The position numbers were made by a program, and so were the translations under genes. The notes beneath the pieces were generated by a model, which saw only the letters and a program-made list of their open reading frames with translations, searched no databases and was not told the origin of the DNA. From Rickettsia typhi (GTDB taxonomy: Bacteria > Pseudomonadota > Alphaproteobacteria > Rickettsiales > Rickettsiaceae), in assembly GCA_945865485.1 (NCBI GenBank), contig CAMBEC010000001.1, forward strand, positions 1-64,000: a stretch of 64,000 nucleotides of DNA, in the 5' to 3' direction. This document shows, in pieces, positions 62,168 through 64,000 of this stretch (positions are counted from its first letter, which is position 1; each line of letters begins with the position of its first letter).

Positions 62168-64000
62168 AACGCCTTCTCCAAAGAAGAGGTTACCTCTTTT
62201 TCGCACCTTGCCATAGTGACCGAGGCTCGGCTAATTGGATCACTCATGTAGTAATTGAATTTTACTTTAGTTAAAGGCTTTTTTGTTAGTTTCGCTGACG
62301 ATTTAAAATGGACAAAATTTGTCGGAATAAGAGTATCTATGTTTGCAAATACCATATTTTCCTTTGCCATTAATCTTCTGACATCACATAAAGACTGAAC
62401 GGCTAAATCAATATCTAGATTCTCAGATAAATGAGAGATTATGTTCCAACTTTCTTTTGCCTGACCGACAGGAGAAACTGCAGCTCTTGCATATTGCGGC
62501 AACCCTTCCAAGTTTACAAAAATACCATCTTGTTCTGTATAAGCTGCTTCTGGCAAAATAACATTTGCGCGAGATGCCGCCGCATCGCCATGATGCCCCT
62601 GGTAAACAACAAAACAATCTTCACCAATCTGGCTTATATCAAAATCATCCGCCCCAAGCAAGTAAAGCATCTTGATCTTACCAGTTTTTGTCATCTTTAA
62701 TATTTCCTCTGTCCCATTGCCATTCTTGCCATAGATAAAACCAATATCAAGAGCACCAACCATTGAAGCATGATTATGCAGGATGTTTATTCCATTCCAA
62801 TCATCTCGTACAATATTATGCTTTTTGGCTATTTCATGAACAAGAGATAAAATAGCAAAACCATCAGATCGGGTAAGGGCCGCATCACCAACAATAATCA
62901 TTGGATATTTGTAACTCTTCAACTCTTTCACGACACTTGATTTATCAGATAAGATTTCTTCAAGCACTGACAAACTATCTCCAAGCTCAATAATAGGATA
63001 AGTTTGGTCGTCTACCTGGCCAATTCTTGCCACTTTCATTTGGCCATTTCTTACTACCTTCCCTATCCTTGCATTTAAAACTGGGGCAACTTGCCTTGGA
63101 TTAGCGCCAATAAGCAAACAAAAATCCGCTTTTTCAATATTGGCAATCGTTGTATTAAAGAGGTAGTTACTTCTGTTTGTGGTATCAATACTGTAACCAA
63201 ACTGATTAGCATCGACTATATTCGAACCGACTCTAGCCAGAAGTTTTTTAAGTAAAAACATAGACTCGCACGAGCTGGTAGTTCCGGCAATCGCTGCAAT
63301 TTCATTACCACTTATAGAATTCATTTTTTTTGCAACAGCTGAAAGTGCTTGAGCCCAGCTGGAACTAACTAATTTATTACCTTCTTTTATATACGGCACA
63401 TCCAATCTTTGGACCTTTAAACCGTCATAAGAGAACCTTGCTTTATCCGATATCCATTCTTCATTAATATCTTCGTTCAGCTTTGGCAGAATTCGCATAA
63501 CTTCCATGCCTCTTGAATCAATTCTGATGTTTGATCCCATTGCATCCATAACATCAATAGACTCTGTCTTTTCAAGCTCCCAACTTCTTGCATTAAAAGC
63601 GTAGGGCTTTGAAGTAAGAGCACCAACGGGACATAAATCTATAATGTTACCCGAAAGCTCAGAGGTTAGAGTTTTTTCAAGGTAACTTGTAATTTCCATG
63701 TGCTCACCACGATGGATAGCTCCCATCTCAGGTACCCCAGCTACATCTGTAGAAAACCGAATACAACGTGTACAATGAATACAACGCGTCATTTGTGTTT
63801 TTACCAACGGGCCAAGATTTTTATCTACTACAGATCTTTTATTTTCTGCATATCTGTTAGTTCCTTTTCCATACTTAAACGCTTGGTCTTGAAGATCGCA
63901 TTCACCACCTTGATCACATATTGGGCAGTCTAGCGGGTGATTAATCAACAAGAATTCCATGACCCCTTGACGAGCCTTCTTAATTACCGGAGTATCGGTT
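62164..64000 (-). CDS. nuoG: NADH-quinone oxidoreductase subunit G, 5' end beyond the window
   Basis: The C-terminal 611 residues of NuoG. The frame stays open to the window edge: before the Met at 63960 it reads [13 protein letters not shown], continuing into the canonical [15 protein letters not shown], so that Met is internal. Visible cluster ligands: [17 protein letters not shown] (His/Cys cluster N5) and [11 protein letters not shown] (4Fe-4S N4). The N-terminal 2Fe-2S domain is off the edge. The later part is the molybdopterin-oxidoreductase-like domain, diverged and without cofactor motif. First in the visible nuo run; A-F lie outside the window. Confidence 0.94.
   Translation of the reverse strand, partial: TDTPVIKKARQGVMEFLLINHPLDCPICDQGGECDLQDQAFKYGKGTNRYAENKRSVVDKNLGPLVKTQMTRCIHCTRCIRFSTDVAGVPEMGAIHRGEHMEITSYLEKTLTSELSGNIIDLCPVGALTSKPYAFNARSWELEKTESIDVMDAMGSNIRIDSRGMEVMRILPKLNEDINEEWISDKARFSYDGLKVQRLDVPYIKEGNKLVSSSWAQALSAVAKKMNSISGNEIAAIAGTTSSCESMFLLKKLLARVGSNIVDANQFGYSIDTTNRSNYLFNTTIANIEKADFCLLIGANPRQVAPVLNARIGKVVRNGQMKVARIGQVDDQTYPIIELGDSLSVLEEILSDKSSVVKELKSYKYPMIIVGDAALTRSDGFAILSLVHEIAKKHNIVRDDWNGINILHNHASMVGALDIGFIYGKNGNGTEEILKMTKTGKIKMLYLLGADDFDISQIGEDCFVVYQGHHGDAAASRANVILPEAAYTEQDGIFVNLEGLPQYARAAVSPVGQAKESWNIISHLSENLDIDLAVQSLCDVRRLMAKENMVFANIDTLIPTNFVHFKSSAKLTKKPLTKVKFNYYMSDPISRASVTMARCEKEVTSSLEKAL

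Noticed and set aside
62168..62206. Longer nuoH start at 62206
   Set aside because: It would run 43 bp into nuoG and gives an atypical basic N-terminus; the ATGA overlap at 62167 is the usual arrangement.
63960..63960. Start of nuoG at the Met at 63960
   Set aside because: The frame remains open to the window edge with conserved NuoG text ([13 protein letters not shown]), so the true start lies outside the window.

Overview
The window is a low-GC, gene-dense stretch of chromosome that looks like an intracellular alphaproteobacterium of the order Rickettsiales, most likely Rickettsiaceae. The reasons are the gene families: a VirB4 ATPase with a degenerate P-loop of the rickettsial Rvh type, a 3-hydroxyacyl-CoA dehydrogenase with its domains in the order opposite to E. 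coli FadB, the GTA-type TIM-barrel protein, FzlA, a PCu(A)C copper chaperone, the nuoG-to-nuoN/birA block, and small palindromic repeats scattered between genes. An orphan fliR suggests a flagellated (or formerly flagellated) lineage. The identification rests on recognising protein families, not on a database search.

Layout. 1-640: 5' end of rpmF (minus strand, cut by the left edge) and divergent bamE. 896-10403: a long plus-strand run of tightly packed, often overlapping genes: gatC-gatA-gatB (Gln-tRNA formation), a captured GTA baseplate TIM-barrel gene, map, radC, a WecA/MraY-type phosphosugar transferase, a DUF721/DciA-like gene, cyaY and an MsbA-type ABC exporter. 10534-13240: copper chaperone, a lipoprotein whose start codon follows a perfect 15-bp hairpin, and an unrecognised helical protein. 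13281-17428 (minus): fadB-like enzyme, host-attachment family protein, glnQ and glnP. 17681-24264: fliR, a zeta-toxin-like P-loop protein facing an unrecognised 587-aa protein, yebC, and a one-domain GlmU-like uridylyltransferase. 24441-31762: polA, with apparently dead proofreading residues, converges on a 1550-aa protein containing 244-aa tandem repeats. 31978-32552: RNase P RNA with an insertion of about 180 nt. 32740-38928: fzlA, then a virB4-like ATPase followed by a Cys-rich exported protein. 39459-40830: two paralogous outer-membrane beta-barrels. 41200-43828: SDR, gmk and an MFS transporter. 44129-49439 (minus): hscB-hscA-fdx (iron-sulfur assembly) followed by a DUF2125-like protein, a RutE-like nitroreductase and a DUF2157-like membrane protein. 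49706-53593: a lipase-like protein, trmJ, and an ankyrin protein with a caspase/CHAT-like His/Cys pair. 53984-64000 (minus): respiratory complex I genes nuoG (cut by the right edge), H, I, J, K, L, M, N, then birA.

How the parts relate. Most of the window is housekeeping: translation quality (gatCAB, map, trmJ), respiration (nuo, copper chaperone, iron-sulfur assembly, frataxin), replication and repair (polA, radC, DciA-like), division (fzlA) and envelope (bamE, the phosphosugar transferase, outer-membrane barrels). Between these blocks sit four large proteins that look like host- or competitor-directed factors: the zeta-like kinase (18701), the 244-aa-repeat protein (27110), the lipase-like protein (49706) and the Ank-protease-like protein (51770). 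A type IV secretion ATPase paralogue lies in the same window. No effector has been proven; this grouping is inference.

Intergenic regions carry two repeat classes. One is a set of short palindromes related to GTCATCC-N-GGATC. The other is a MITE-like element of about 165-175 bp with terminal inverted repeats, present in two full copies and one fragment, each placed directly upstream of a gene (polA, fzlA and the glmU-like gene). I saw no CRISPR array, insertion sequence with transposase, rRNA or tRNA gene.
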